From Batkoa obscura (Eukaryota; Entomophthoromycota; Entomophthoromycetes; Entomophthorales; Batkoaceae), in NCBI GenBank assembly GCA_030770535.1, contig JASVEC010000001.1:682001-746000 (forward strand): a stretch of DNA of 64,000 nucleotides, in the 5' to 3' direction. The first letter of the stretch is position 1; each line of letters begins with the position of its first letter. The notes beneath the pieces are model-generated. The model made no database searches. It was not told the origin of the DNA and saw only the letters and a list, made by a program, of their open reading frames with translations. Made by a program: the position numbers and the translations under genes. Shown piece after piece: positions 19,008 to 28,378 of this stretch.

Positions 19008-21240
19008 TTAAATTACTGGAAAATTAGGTAAATACGAATTGTTTTAGTAATATCAAATATAAATAAGTTAGTTATCGCGGTACTTTAAAATATCTTTAAA
19101 GTAAACTATTAAGATACACGATTAAGATATTGATTATAAATAGTTTTTGGTTTTTATATTATTTTCTGATTTTATTTTTTATACTTAATTTTTAAATTAA
19201 CCCCAGATTACTTACTAAGGAGCCAATAAAATAGTTTTTCTTTGTTGAAAATGAGCACCTCATTTGTTCATGATAAAAAATGCACACTTTCAATCATTTT
19301 AAAACATATATATATATTTTAGGGGTTAAGGAGAGAATTTGTTTAACTTAAAAAAAAATAAGAATGCAGCTTTTTCTTTTTAATCAGAAAAAAGGGTGTA
19401 TTTAATATTTTATTTTGCCCCACGAATTTTATTTTTACAATAGTCATCAAATGTTACACCTAGAATGTTATATTGTAAATATAGAAAATTCCAATGATAT
19501 GAAAAAGATTATTTGTAAGTTATGAAATCGCTACACCAATAAATCCTTAATTCTGAAAAAAGTATTTTTTATCTTAGCCATATTTGATAATAACGCATAT
19601 CAAATTAAATTTAATAAATATCTTTTTACTCTAAAAAATTTTATAGCCCCTAAATTAATTTGATCATAACTAAGTTTGGGATATGTGAACATTTACAACC
19701 TATGTATTATTGGATATAGTAAAAATCATTTGCAATAATAAACTATGAAATTTTAAACATTGACTATGAAATGAATATCAATGTATCTAAATAGTGAAAT
19801 CTCAAAGTTATCATTATGGAGTGCTTTAATATCATTTCAAAGACGATTTACAAAATGAGTGAATCTAGAACCTTACATTTTTGGTATATAATTTTGATTC
19901 AAATATACTTTTTGTTCTAGAGTAACGTTTTTAATGAGATAACTAAAAAATGAAAATATTATTTCAAAATCGAATTTAACTAAAATCATCTTAATAGATT
20001 TTAAAATCAATATTTAAAATAAGGGGCCAATTAATTAACTATTTAAAGGAATAGTATTTTCTAATTAAAATAATAATAAATTAAATCGCTTCTTATTTTT
20101 AAAACAATGATATTATAATTTGAAATATATTGCACAATATTTTAGTAGATTATATAAATATCGAAAACGAAAAAATACTATAAAACTCTTTATTAAAATA
20201 TATTGATAGTCTGATCTAAGCTTTAAATCAAAGTAAACTGTCAGATAATTTGTTTTTTTATATGGAATCATCTATTGGGTGCAATCACCTATCAAATAAT
20301 AGACTAAGAAATGCTGTTAGCTTTAATATATTAATTTTAAACTAGACCGGATTTAGTACTTTTCTATGAATCATTACTAAATAGTTTACATATAATTTAA
20401 TTCAATATATTGATAGTATAGAATTTATACTAATAGATATAATATAGTTTAACTTTGAGTGTTTGAGTTCTTAGTTAAAACAAAAATACTTAAGCTCGTC
20501 CAACCACCACACAATCTTTATAAACAAGTTACTAATTTAAAAACAACCTCTTCATTTCGGTATTTCAAATAAGTTATTAATTAAAAATCATAATGTTAAC
20601 AATTTAACTAAATCTATAGTTATGTAGTTCTAGAATAAATATAGTTAATAAAGTTTATTATAAGGAATTTTTTACAATACTCTGTAAATTTTTAATAAAA
20701 CAATTAAGCATAGGTTTTAGCCTTCCATACTTTTTGAAAATATTTTATTATTATAAAGTTAAAAGTAATAAACAGTTCGCTTATAGAAATAGCATTTGAT
20801 ATTGTAAAATATGATATAACTTGTTTTTTATATAATAGTTATGAGATTTAGTAATTGACTGGGGCTATTGATAAGCATTTAGAATTAAGTGCTCTTAATT
20901 CCAAATTCAAATTAGGCAGTTTTATCTTATTTTTTAGCAGCAGTTGGTGTTTGATTTTAACTGGAAATCAATTAAAAAGTTATACCTCTCTTATCTTATT
21001 ATTATCCTTACCTGTAGTACAAGCTTTCAAACTGCATTTGTTTCATCTCACTTAACTATAAATAAACCAATTCAAATTGCTTAAATATATTTCCACTTAA
21101 CTTAGTTTTTACTAATTTAATAGCATATAATTTTAAATGCTTATTTAAAATTCTGAAAAAAATTTAAGCAAACTAAAGTAAATCCTCGTAATAGTATTAA
21201 ATTTAAAAAACCAAAAACATCATATATAGGTGTCTTTTTT

Positions 21241-21779
21241 GGCTTTGTTAGCTCTATGATTGATTATCGGATAATAATCACTTAACTTGTTTGCAAAACT
21301 ATTTATAGTCTTGTATTCAATTTGACCATGATTCATGTGGTACAATCAATCCAAAGTTCCTTATTTAGATTTGCTATGAGAATTACCACCGCCTAACCAT
21401 GAAGAACTTATTGTCCACGTTTTAATGTCCATACTTGGTAACTATAATAAGGAGTAACTATTATCATGTTCCTTATATATAGCCACCCAATTGAAGTATA
21501 AAAGAGATTCTTCAGCATGATAACCCGAGGCTTTTTGATTGAATTATTCCCTGATATCGTACCTTTAATAAAGCCACTAAGTCTTTCTGACAATACCTTA
21601 CGTAGATTTTACAGTAGTATTGTCTATTCTATTTGTTTTACATAGTTCGTAACTTATTGCGTATTATTCTTATTAATTTAAGTCTATCTTAGTTATATAA
21701 ACTAAGACCGTTCGACTCAAGGCAAGTTAATCAACCAAGAACTGCTTTTAACTCCAACCACTGAGTACCAACTTTCGCA
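21241..21779 (-). mobile_element. Solo LTR related to the 33428-41076 Ty3/Gypsy element
   Basis: The complement begins TGCGAAAGTTGGTACTCAG and follows the 466-bp LTR of the Ty3/Gypsy element at 33428-41076 throughout. A well-kept block covers GCCTTGAGTCGAACGGTC and the TTAGTTTATATAACTAAG palindrome, and another surrounds TTGTCAGAAAGACTTAGTG. It is much more diverged than the two LTRs of the complete copy and carries extra sequence in its second half. It is therefore an older insertion of a related subfamily that lost its interior, probably by LTR-LTR recombination. No internal coding sequence flanks it. Confidence 0.75.
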
Positions 21780-22155
21780 TATAACAAGGAGAAGCACACT
21801 ATATAAACATTATAATTAATTTACATTAACTTTAACAACTATTCATAATAACCCAAAGTTTATAGAATTTTATAATAAAACAAAAAAAAATCATCAAAGT
21901 TTATTATTGGTAATAATAAACCTAATCAAGCAATATACAAAATTAATGCTTTAAAAAATAGAAAATAAAAACTAACAAGTAGCATTATTATCAACTATAG
22001 TTTAATATATTTTTTTAATAAATATAAAAAGTTTAAATTTAATATAAATAGAAATTAATATAATTATTTGAAAACAACTAATAGTAATGATATATTAATA
22101 TTATAATTTTTTATTAAAATATAAAAAAAACAAAAACAAGCAAATTAAAGTTATT

Positions 22156-22256
22156 ATATGGGGATGTTTTTTTGGCTTCACTTTTCCATTTTTTAAGCAC
22201 TATTTGAACGGAAAGGTTGTTAGTAAAATTCTTAAACAAAAAATACATCCCCATAT
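22156..22256 (+). repeat. Palindromic MITE-like element, copy 4
   Basis: 101 bp with clean ends: ATATGGGGATGTTTTTTTGG at the left and TACATCCCCATAT at the right. The core is TAAGCACTATTTGAACGG. Confidence 0.85.
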
Positions 22257-22547
22257 GGTTTAGAATTTTAAGCATAAGTGGGATGTAATTTTTGAAAATT
22301 TCGTATAAAACGTTTACATAAGATTATTTAGAAATCCTTCCTTGCTATAAAAATAAAATAAAAACCTTATAGTAAAAAGGATATAGATTTTAATTTTATT
22401 ACATAAGAAGATTTTGTAATATTTTATAACCTTCGCTTTATGATTGTAAAATGGTTGAACAAATAGAACAATAGTTTAACTAAGTTGTTATGGATGTTTC
22501 GACATTTAGTTGTCTTTTGAAATAAAATAAACATTAAAGCTAACAGC

Positions 22548-23960
22548 TTAATTTTTAGTAAAATTCTTAATATGTGCTTTAAACGCAGCAACTAATAAAT
22601 TAGTAGCTCTACTTTCCCTCATCATAACAAGATGCTGAGGGTTCATTGTGCAAGCAAAACAGGAATTAAATTCTGGTGAAAATAGGACTAAGCTGCTAAC
22701 CATATCACCCCAGCCACAAAAGAATATATCGGAATACTCATTTAATCCTGGATATTTAAAAACTCTAAACCTACCTTCAATAAATTCGGTTTCTCTTAGT
22801 ACTACTTGGCTAATAGCTTGAGTGCCTTCACTTATTGCTTTATTTATACCAAATTCAGTTATAAATTGCTTATTATCTAATTCCCCATTATTACCAAAGT
22901 AACTACTCATTTTGGCTAGCTTTGAATTGAATAAGCGATTAAAATTAAGCTTGATTAATACAATATATTTACTGGTTTTGCATTCGTATGACCGTTTGGA
23001 CTTGGAAATTCAATAGTAGCAAAATCGGAAGCGTTAGGATAATTCCTCTGCTTTAACACTTTTAGTTGAAGTGTTTTAAACATACTGTAATCCTTCTTTA
23101 AATAATTCTTGTTAAGTTTGAATGGTTTTCTCCCCAATAGTCAATTTGATAAAAATATAATTAATGAATCTAAAGTAGGATAACTATACTATTTTGCTCT
23201 ACGATGGCTGTTAATTTTTCTTAGACCTAAATAAAATTCTAAATCATATTTTGAACTAATTTCTTGTTCAAATAATTGTCCAATACTACGTACTTCTTTA
23301 TCTACTATTTTTATGATTTCATTAAGGATTAAACCTCTTGTTATAACATGATAACTTTGTACTTTCTTTCCATTATAAATATGCGGTATGTTAGTAATAA
23401 TAGTTCGAAGCTTATTTACATCATATACTTCCTCGCAAGTTGGTATTGAATTAACTAAAAAAAGTACTCCCCCTTCATGACGCAATAAATCTGGTAATAT
23501 TACTTCTCCTTTATTTCGATGGACATATTCAAGCCAGTACGTACTTATCTTCTCATTATAACCAAGTGAGCCTTGATCTAGTAACCTGACAATAACAGCA
23601 CTTTCCTGGAAAAATAATTATCAAGAGGATTTTAACATAGCTCAATTAAGACTACTATAAATTTTGAACATGAAAATACAACAATTAAAGTATTGAAGTA
23701 CATAGTATTTTTTTTTCAAAATTTTGATAACTATCTTAAAGTTCAGCTACTGATATTCTTTTGTTACATACTACTACGGAAGCTCCAACTTCAAGCCCTC
23801 GATTAAAATGACCTTTAAATACCTCTTTTACTTGATTATATTCTTCTTCACACTCATTTTCTATTGGATGATTAGGTTGAAATAAATTAAAATATCTAAT
23901 ATACCATGGAAGATATGCACTTTCATTTAATAATTTTTTATCAAGGTAAATGAAAATTAT
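22548..23960 (-). pseudogene. Broken LACTB-type serine hydrolase (beta-lactamase fold)
   Basis: Reading leftward, pieces match serine beta-lactamase-related hydrolases in order. About 23945-23753 reads VKEVFKGHFNRGLEVGASVVV. 23605-23189 reads LLDQGSLGYNEKISTYW, DLLRHEGG, QSYHVITRGLILNEI and SIGQLFEQEI. About 23110-22973 reads IEFPSPNGHTNAKP. 22919-22548 reads LAKMSSYFGNNGELDNK and ends FACTMNPQHLVMMRES. One intron between the last two pieces is still perfect (22920-22972, 53 nt, GT-AG) and restores the family motif NAKP-LAKM. However, the S-x-x-K active-site segment expected between the first and second pieces is not found in any frame of 23606-23752. The first piece also lacks a start codon, and the second ends in a stop before the third. 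The family usually hydrolyses esters or peptides rather than penicillins. I judge it a recent pseudogene; a missed exon is the alternative. Confidence 0.65.
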
Positions 23961-24063
23961 CCTGGATGTTAAAATAGACTGTTAGTAATTGTTGACATGC
24001 CTTGATTATTTTTTATAAATCAAAGGAGGTACTTATATACATTTTTATCAAATTTCATAATCT

Positions 24064-24170
24064 ATTTGGAAGTGTTTTTTTTGCTTCATCACTCTTTCGA
24101 TTTTTTAGACGCTATTAGGCCGAAAAAATAGTATTAAATTTCTTCAACAAAAAGGGACACCTTTATATAT
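24064..24170 (+). repeat. Palindromic MITE-like element, copy 5 (degenerate)
   Basis: Recognisable by TTTTTTTTGCTTCATCACT, then TTTTTTAGACGCTATT and a C-rich right end (GGGACACCTTTATATAT). The core is GACGCT instead of AGCGCT. The terminal G and C runs have decayed. Confidence 0.6.
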
Positions 24171-24634
24171 TAATTGGTTATGATGCTTAAATTTTTTTAG
24201 TTCAATTTCAAAATGGAATATTCTGGTTGAACAAAAAATCGCTTCAATTGTTTCTAAAAAATTAAAGCAGTCACATTCTACTTTCATTGCTCTTCAAAAG
24301 ATTAAAACACAGTTATTATTTCAATCGATTGACACATTACAATACTCAATTAAATAATTGATAGTATTAGTTTAATACATAATAAACAAAAAGATCAACA
24401 ACAATAGTGAATGATTTTCTTTTTAGCAAAAAATAATGCCCAAATTGGACTCTAAAAGGCCAAAAATCTTTTAATTTTAGCCACAAAAAAATTGAAAAAA
24501 TAAAATTGAGTGACACTAAAGATAATCACATCAATTAGACTATCACAAGTTGAAGTAAATACAAATATAATAAATTGAAATATTCACTTTTTTTGTATTA
24601 ATTTTAATATTAAAAAAATTAGATATTAGAAAAA
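24171..24634. other. Upstream region of the secreted repeat protein
   Basis: AT-rich sequence with no gene. It is presumably the promoter of the gene starting at 24635; the last 60 bp before its ATG is a T/A-rich stretch without G or C clusters. Confidence 0.35.
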
Positions 24635-27088
24635 ATGAAAAATTTAATTGCTGCACTGGCTGCTGCCAATTTAATCTTAGCTGCACCAAGCCAAGCACCC
24701 AACAAGCATGAGTTACGCAACAATAACTTACCTATCAATAATGTGAAACCTCAAATGGCTAAGCCAGATAATAAAGAAAGTAATGAGTACTTGTTATTGA
24801 CTGATGCCCCAGCAGATGCCTTGAATGCCCCACAGGCTCCCAACGGAAAGAGTTTAAAGAAACCAAATGATTATATATTGTTACAACCTCAACCAAAGAC
24901 ATTTGATCCCAATGAACATCATGATTTTGTACTATTAGAGCCAACTAAAGAACCTGATTCTAGACCTATTGTTGAACGTAAAGGTTCTATGGATGATTTC
25001 GTATTATTGACTCCTCCCACAGATGATAATGAAGAACCTAAACCATTAAGTGATTTGTTAAATACAATTAAAGAAAAATCACCTAAAGAAGATTTAATTG
25101 ATGATAAGGCTTCTCCTGAAAATGCTTTAGATCTTGATAATGTATCTGGTAACAATGAAAATACTGGTACAAAGAGACCTAATTCTTATAAAAAAGGATA
25201 CGGTAATAAGGGATATAAGAGGAAGCCATATGGTAACAATGGGTATGGAAAACAAAGATTGTGTGCTGGTGGCGTTAACGGTGATGCTAATAACAAAGTA
25301 AGATGTTTACCACCCGTTGACTTATCAACTGCTGTTCCTTTCCTTCCTGGCCCTGCTATTGTTGGTGGTGATGTTGATATTGATGGTGATGGTGGTATTG
25401 ACCCTGGCTTTAGTAAAATTCCACCTGGAGATGATATTGATCCTGGATTCGGCAAACTTCCAGATGAAGGAAACAATCCAAAGACACATGAAGGTGATAA
25501 AAAGGACGATAATAAAGACGATAAACATCCTTCAGCACCAACTAAAGAAACCGATAGTGAAAAACCAAAAGATAAAAAGGATGACAAAGTAACTTCTGGT
25601 GATGATGATTTTGATGATATTCTCGAAGGTGGTAATAAACCAGATAATAAACCAGATAATAAACCAGATAACAAAGATTCTACTCCTGCCAAATCTGATG
25701 AAAAGAAAGATGAAAAGAAAGATGAGAAGGAACCAGAGGGAATAAAACAAACTGCTCCTATTACATCAGGAAACAAAGATACTAAAGATAAACCAAAGGA
25801 ACAAGAAGATTTAAGCGATCTTTTCACTGGTATTGATGATGATATTGAAGTTCATAAAGATGACAATGATGTTGATGCTCATAATACTAGTGATGCTACT
25901 GATGATCTTGATATCACTGATGATCTTATTATTGAGTTACCAAGTGAAGATAAACCAATTAAAGGTGGTTCTAATAAACCAAAGGATTATGCTGATAAAA
26001 ATACCTCTTCTGGAAATGATAAACCAAAAGATATTTCTGAAAACGATAAATCAAAAGATACTTCTTCTGGAAACGATAAACCAAAAGATACTTCTTCTGA
26101 AAACGATAAACCAAAAGATACTTCTTCTGAAAACGATAAACCAAAAGATACTTCTTCTGAAAACGATAAACCAAAAGATACTTCTTCTGAAAACGATAAA
26201 CCAAAAGATACTTCTTCTGAAAACGATAAACCAAAAGATACTTCTTCTGAAAACGATAAACCAAAAGATACTTCTTCTGAAAACGATAAACCAAAAGATA
26301 CTTCTTCTGAAAACGATAAACCAAAAGATACTTCTTCTGGAAACGATAAACCAAAAGATACTAAAGATGAATCAAAAAATGGTGATAATTTGATTGGTAT
26401 TTTCCCAGGTGAAGATGATTTCACTAATATTGATTTAGATGGTGAAATTAAAGATGATGATTTCATCGGTATTTTCCCAGGTGAAGATAAACCAACTAAA
26501 GCTGATATTGATAAACCAAAAGATAACAATGACAAACCAAAAGATAACAGTGACAAACCAAAATATAACAGCGACAAACCAAAAGATAATAATGACAAAC
26601 CAAAAGATAGCAAAGATGAACCAAAAGATATTAATGATATCGATGATTTTGTTGGTATTTTCCCAGGTGAAGATGATGTCACTAAGGTTGATTTAGATGG
26701 TGATAATAACGATGATGACAATATCGATGATTTCTTAAATTTAGTTGAAGAACCTAATAAAGCTCCTAATAAGGATTCTAATAAAGGAACTCATCCTTCA
26801 AAAGGAGGTGCTTCTGGAGATAATAAACCTCATCATGGAAAACAAAATCATGGTAGACCAGGTCATGGTAGACCAGGTCATGGTAATTCAGGTCATGGAA
26901 AACCAAGTTATGGAAGGCCAGGGTATGGAAAACCAAGTTATGGTAGAAAGCCATATGGAAAACCAAGTTATGGAAAACCAAGTTATGGTAAACCAAGTTA
27001 TGGTAAACCAAGTTATGGTAAACCAAGTTATGGTAAACCTAGAAGAATAAGACCAACTTCAATTGCTAAGCTTGATTTAAAGTTATAG
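24635..27088 (+). CDS. Large secreted repeat protein with Tyr/Lys-rich GKPSY tail (adhesin-like)
   Basis: An 817-residue single-exon protein with a clear signal peptide (MKNLIAALAAANLILA). No known domain is recognised. In order it has: four copies of an acidic-then-Leu-Leu motif (EYLLLTDAP, DYILLQPQP, DFVLLEPTK, DDFVLLTPP); a first Tyr/Lys/Gly block (YKKGYGNKGYKRKPYG, about 187-202); the only Cys pair (RLCAGG and VRCLPP); a long Asp/Lys/Pro-rich acidic region; about ten NDKPKDTSSE-type decapeptides coded by 30-bp DNA repeats at 26041-26340; three IFPGED motifs; and a His/Gly then GKPSY tail with seven GKPSY units plus GRPGY and GRKPY. Lys-Pro-Ser-Tyr repeats resemble the AKPSY units of mussel foot protein 1, whose tyrosines are oxidised to DOPA. 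I infer a secreted adhesive or wall matrix protein. A neutral wall-spacer protein is the main alternative. Confidence 0.8.
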   Translation: MKNLIAALAAANLILAAPSQAPNKHELRNNNLPINNVKPQMAKPDNKESNEYLLLTDAPADALNAPQAPNGKSLKKPNDYILLQPQPKTFDPNEHHDFVLLEPTKEPDSRPIVERKGSMDDFVLLTPPTDDNEEPKPLSDLLNTIKEKSPKEDLIDDKASPENALDLDNVSGNNENTGTKRPNSYKKGYGNKGYKRKPYGNNGYGKQRLCAGGVNGDANNKVRCLPPVDLSTAVPFLPGPAIVGGDVDIDGDGGIDPGFSKIPPGDDIDPGFGKLPDEGNNPKTHEGDKKDDNKDDKHPSAPTKETDSEKPKDKKDDKVTSGDDDFDDILEGGNKPDNKPDNKPDNKDSTPAKSDEKKDEKKDEKEPEGIKQTAPITSGNKDTKDKPKEQEDLSDLFTGIDDDIEVHKDDNDVDAHNTSDATDDLDITDDLIIELPSEDKPIKGGSNKPKDYADKNTSSGNDKPKDISENDKSKDTSSGNDKPKDTSSENDKPKDTSSENDKPKDTSSENDKPKDTSSENDKPKDTSSENDKPKDTSSENDKPKDTSSENDKPKDTSSENDKPKDTSSGNDKPKDTKDESKNGDNLIGIFPGEDDFTNIDLDGEIKDDDFIGIFPGEDKPTKADIDKPKDNNDKPKDNSDKPKYNSDKPKDNNDKPKDSKDEPKDINDIDDFVGIFPGEDDVTKVDLDGDNNDDDNIDDFLNLVEEPNKAPNKDSNKGTHPSKGGASGDNKPHHGKQNHGRPGHGRPGHGNSGHGKPSYGRPGYGKPSYGRKPYGKPSYGKPSYGKPSYGKPSYGKPSYGKPRRIRPTSIAKLDLKL
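26041..26340 (+). repeat. Ten tandem 30-bp units (coding minisatellite)
   Basis: Unit AAACGATAAACCAAAAGATA followed by CTTCTTCTGA, in frame, encoding NDKPKDTSSE. Eight consecutive units (26071-26310) are identical by eye. The first and last carry single changes, and partial units continue on both sides. Such uniformity means recent expansion or homogenisation, so copy number probably differs between strains. Confidence 0.9.
26894..27043 (+). repeat. 15-bp tandem repeats encoding GKPSY
   Basis: Units of the form GGTAAACCAAGTTAT code for Gly-Lys-Pro-Ser-Tyr. Seven exact peptide units plus two variants lie at the C-terminal end of the secreted repeat protein. Codons vary slightly (GGA or GGT, AAA or AGG), so the repeat is older than the 30-bp array. 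Confidence 0.85.
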
Positions 27089-27999
27089 TCATCGGAAGTT
27101 AGCTGTGATTTAATAAATTTTATTTATTTTTATAAATTATCGTTAGAATTTTAAGTTTTATTTTTATTTATGCGTATTTTTCTAAAAATGTTGACCTGAG
27201 AAGATAAAAGGCCAAAATTTAAGCTTCAACTAAGGCCTAATTATTTTCTAATTTCAAAAATCTTGTGAAGTGGCAGATTTTTTTATTTGGAATTGACTTT
27301 ATTGATAAGTAAGAATTTAATAAAAATAGTTAGAAATTTAAAGTTCCCCAAAGGAGAGAAGAATGATTCAATATTTATAGCTACAGGTAACTCCTTTGGT
27401 CACGAGCTTAATTCGAACTCCAATCTATTCAGTTTAAGCTACTTATTGTATATTATATTATTTAGTAGTTATAGAAGCAATACAATTACTACATGTAATT
27501 ATAAGTGAAATTTCATAATATTAATGTCAATTTCAAACATATTATTTCAATAATTTTGTAATATTATTATTCAATGAACTTAAACTTTTAAATAATAGAA
27601 AAAGCATTTATTTTTATTACTATTTTAGAGTACTGAGTTGGTTTAAGATACCGTTAAAAAGATATAAAACAAACGTATTTAAATAGTTGAATTTCAATGA
27701 TTATAATAATAAAATGAGATTATCAAATAAACTTATAATTTCATATCTCTAATTAATAGCTTATCTACATTTAAAAACAATAATGAAAATTTATTCAATA
27801 GGATTATAAACTATCATTGAATTAATAAATATAAATTTAAAGATACTAAAAATCAATATTTAAAACTAACTGAAAAATGAGATTTTGACTTTCGGAAATT
27901 AAAAAACTCAAAAACAATATAAATAAACAAAGATCTATTGTAAACCCATTTTTAATTCAACCATTTAACTTAATAATCCCTTGCATCTCTTATTTAATA
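27089..27999. other. Spacer, no gene seen
   Basis: About 0.9 kb of AT-rich sequence downstream of the repeat-protein gene. An open stretch at 27287-27508 has no ATG start and no family features. Nothing else is supported. Confidence 0.4.
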
Positions 28000-28317
28000 A
28001 TGAAATATATAACTATTATCTTGTCATTACTTACTTTAATTCATTCAAATACAGCACAATCTATTGCAGAGATAGGTTTTAATACACCAGAACATGCAGC
28101 TACTTTAATGAAACCAGAAGCTAAAATAATTAATATTGACGAAAGATATGATTATTTAATGCCAAAACAGGAAGAATTTAATAATTTAAATGATTTGTAT
28201 TTGATTTATTTAGATGTCACTACGGGTAATGAATATTATAAAGTTCACGTTAAAGAAAGAAAGTTTTCAAAATTATTAAATGAATTATTGTTCTTTGATA
28301 CTTTTTTCAAAATCTAG
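28000..28317 (+). CDS. Small secreted protein of unknown function
   Basis: A 105-residue frame with a clear N-terminal signal peptide (MKYITIILSLLTLIHSNTAQ). The mature part has no cysteine and no dibasic site apart from ERK. It has acidic and aromatic segments (NIDERYDYLMPKQEEF, then LYLIYLDVTTGNEYYK) and ends in the hydrophobic ELLFFDTFFKI. Its size and export signal fit a small secreted protein or effector, but it matches nothing I know. It lies tail-to-tail with the kexin-like gene, 61 bp apart. It could also be the first exon of something longer, as no clear 3' splice partner was found. Confidence 0.5.
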   Translation: MKYITIILSLLTLIHSNTAQSIAEIGFNTPEHAATLMKPEAKIINIDERYDYLMPKQEEFNNLNDLYLIYLDVTTGNEYYKVHVKERKFSKLLNELLFFDTFFKI

Positions 28318-28378
28318 ACTAAATTGAATAAAATTATTTAAATAAAATCAATATTTTATTACTATTATTTTATTACTA

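Larger units (their letters stand above)
19008..22547. other. 3.5-kb AT-rich intergenic region with a solo LTR and one MITE copy
   Basis: 19008-21240 shows no coding frame I trust; open stretches such as 20855-21055 lack an ATG and family features. The solo LTR (21241-21779) and a MITE copy (22156-22256) occupy the right part. Confidence 0.55.

Noticed and set aside
20855-21055. Open stretch with a hydrophobic product
   Set aside because: Lacks an ATG start, has no recognised motif and lies in an AT-rich spacer next to a solo LTR.
21200-21240. Another end of the palindromic repeat family next to the solo LTR
   Set aside because: ATATATAGGTGTCTTTTTTGGC resembles the repeat's left end, but no matching centre or right end follows; probably chance or a fragment.
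25971-26721. Long open frames on the minus strand and in other plus frames across the repeat protein
   Set aside because: They arise from the 30-bp in-frame repeat; their products are monotonous repeats (VYRFQKKYLL, SFGLSFSEEV) and have no independent start or promoter sign.
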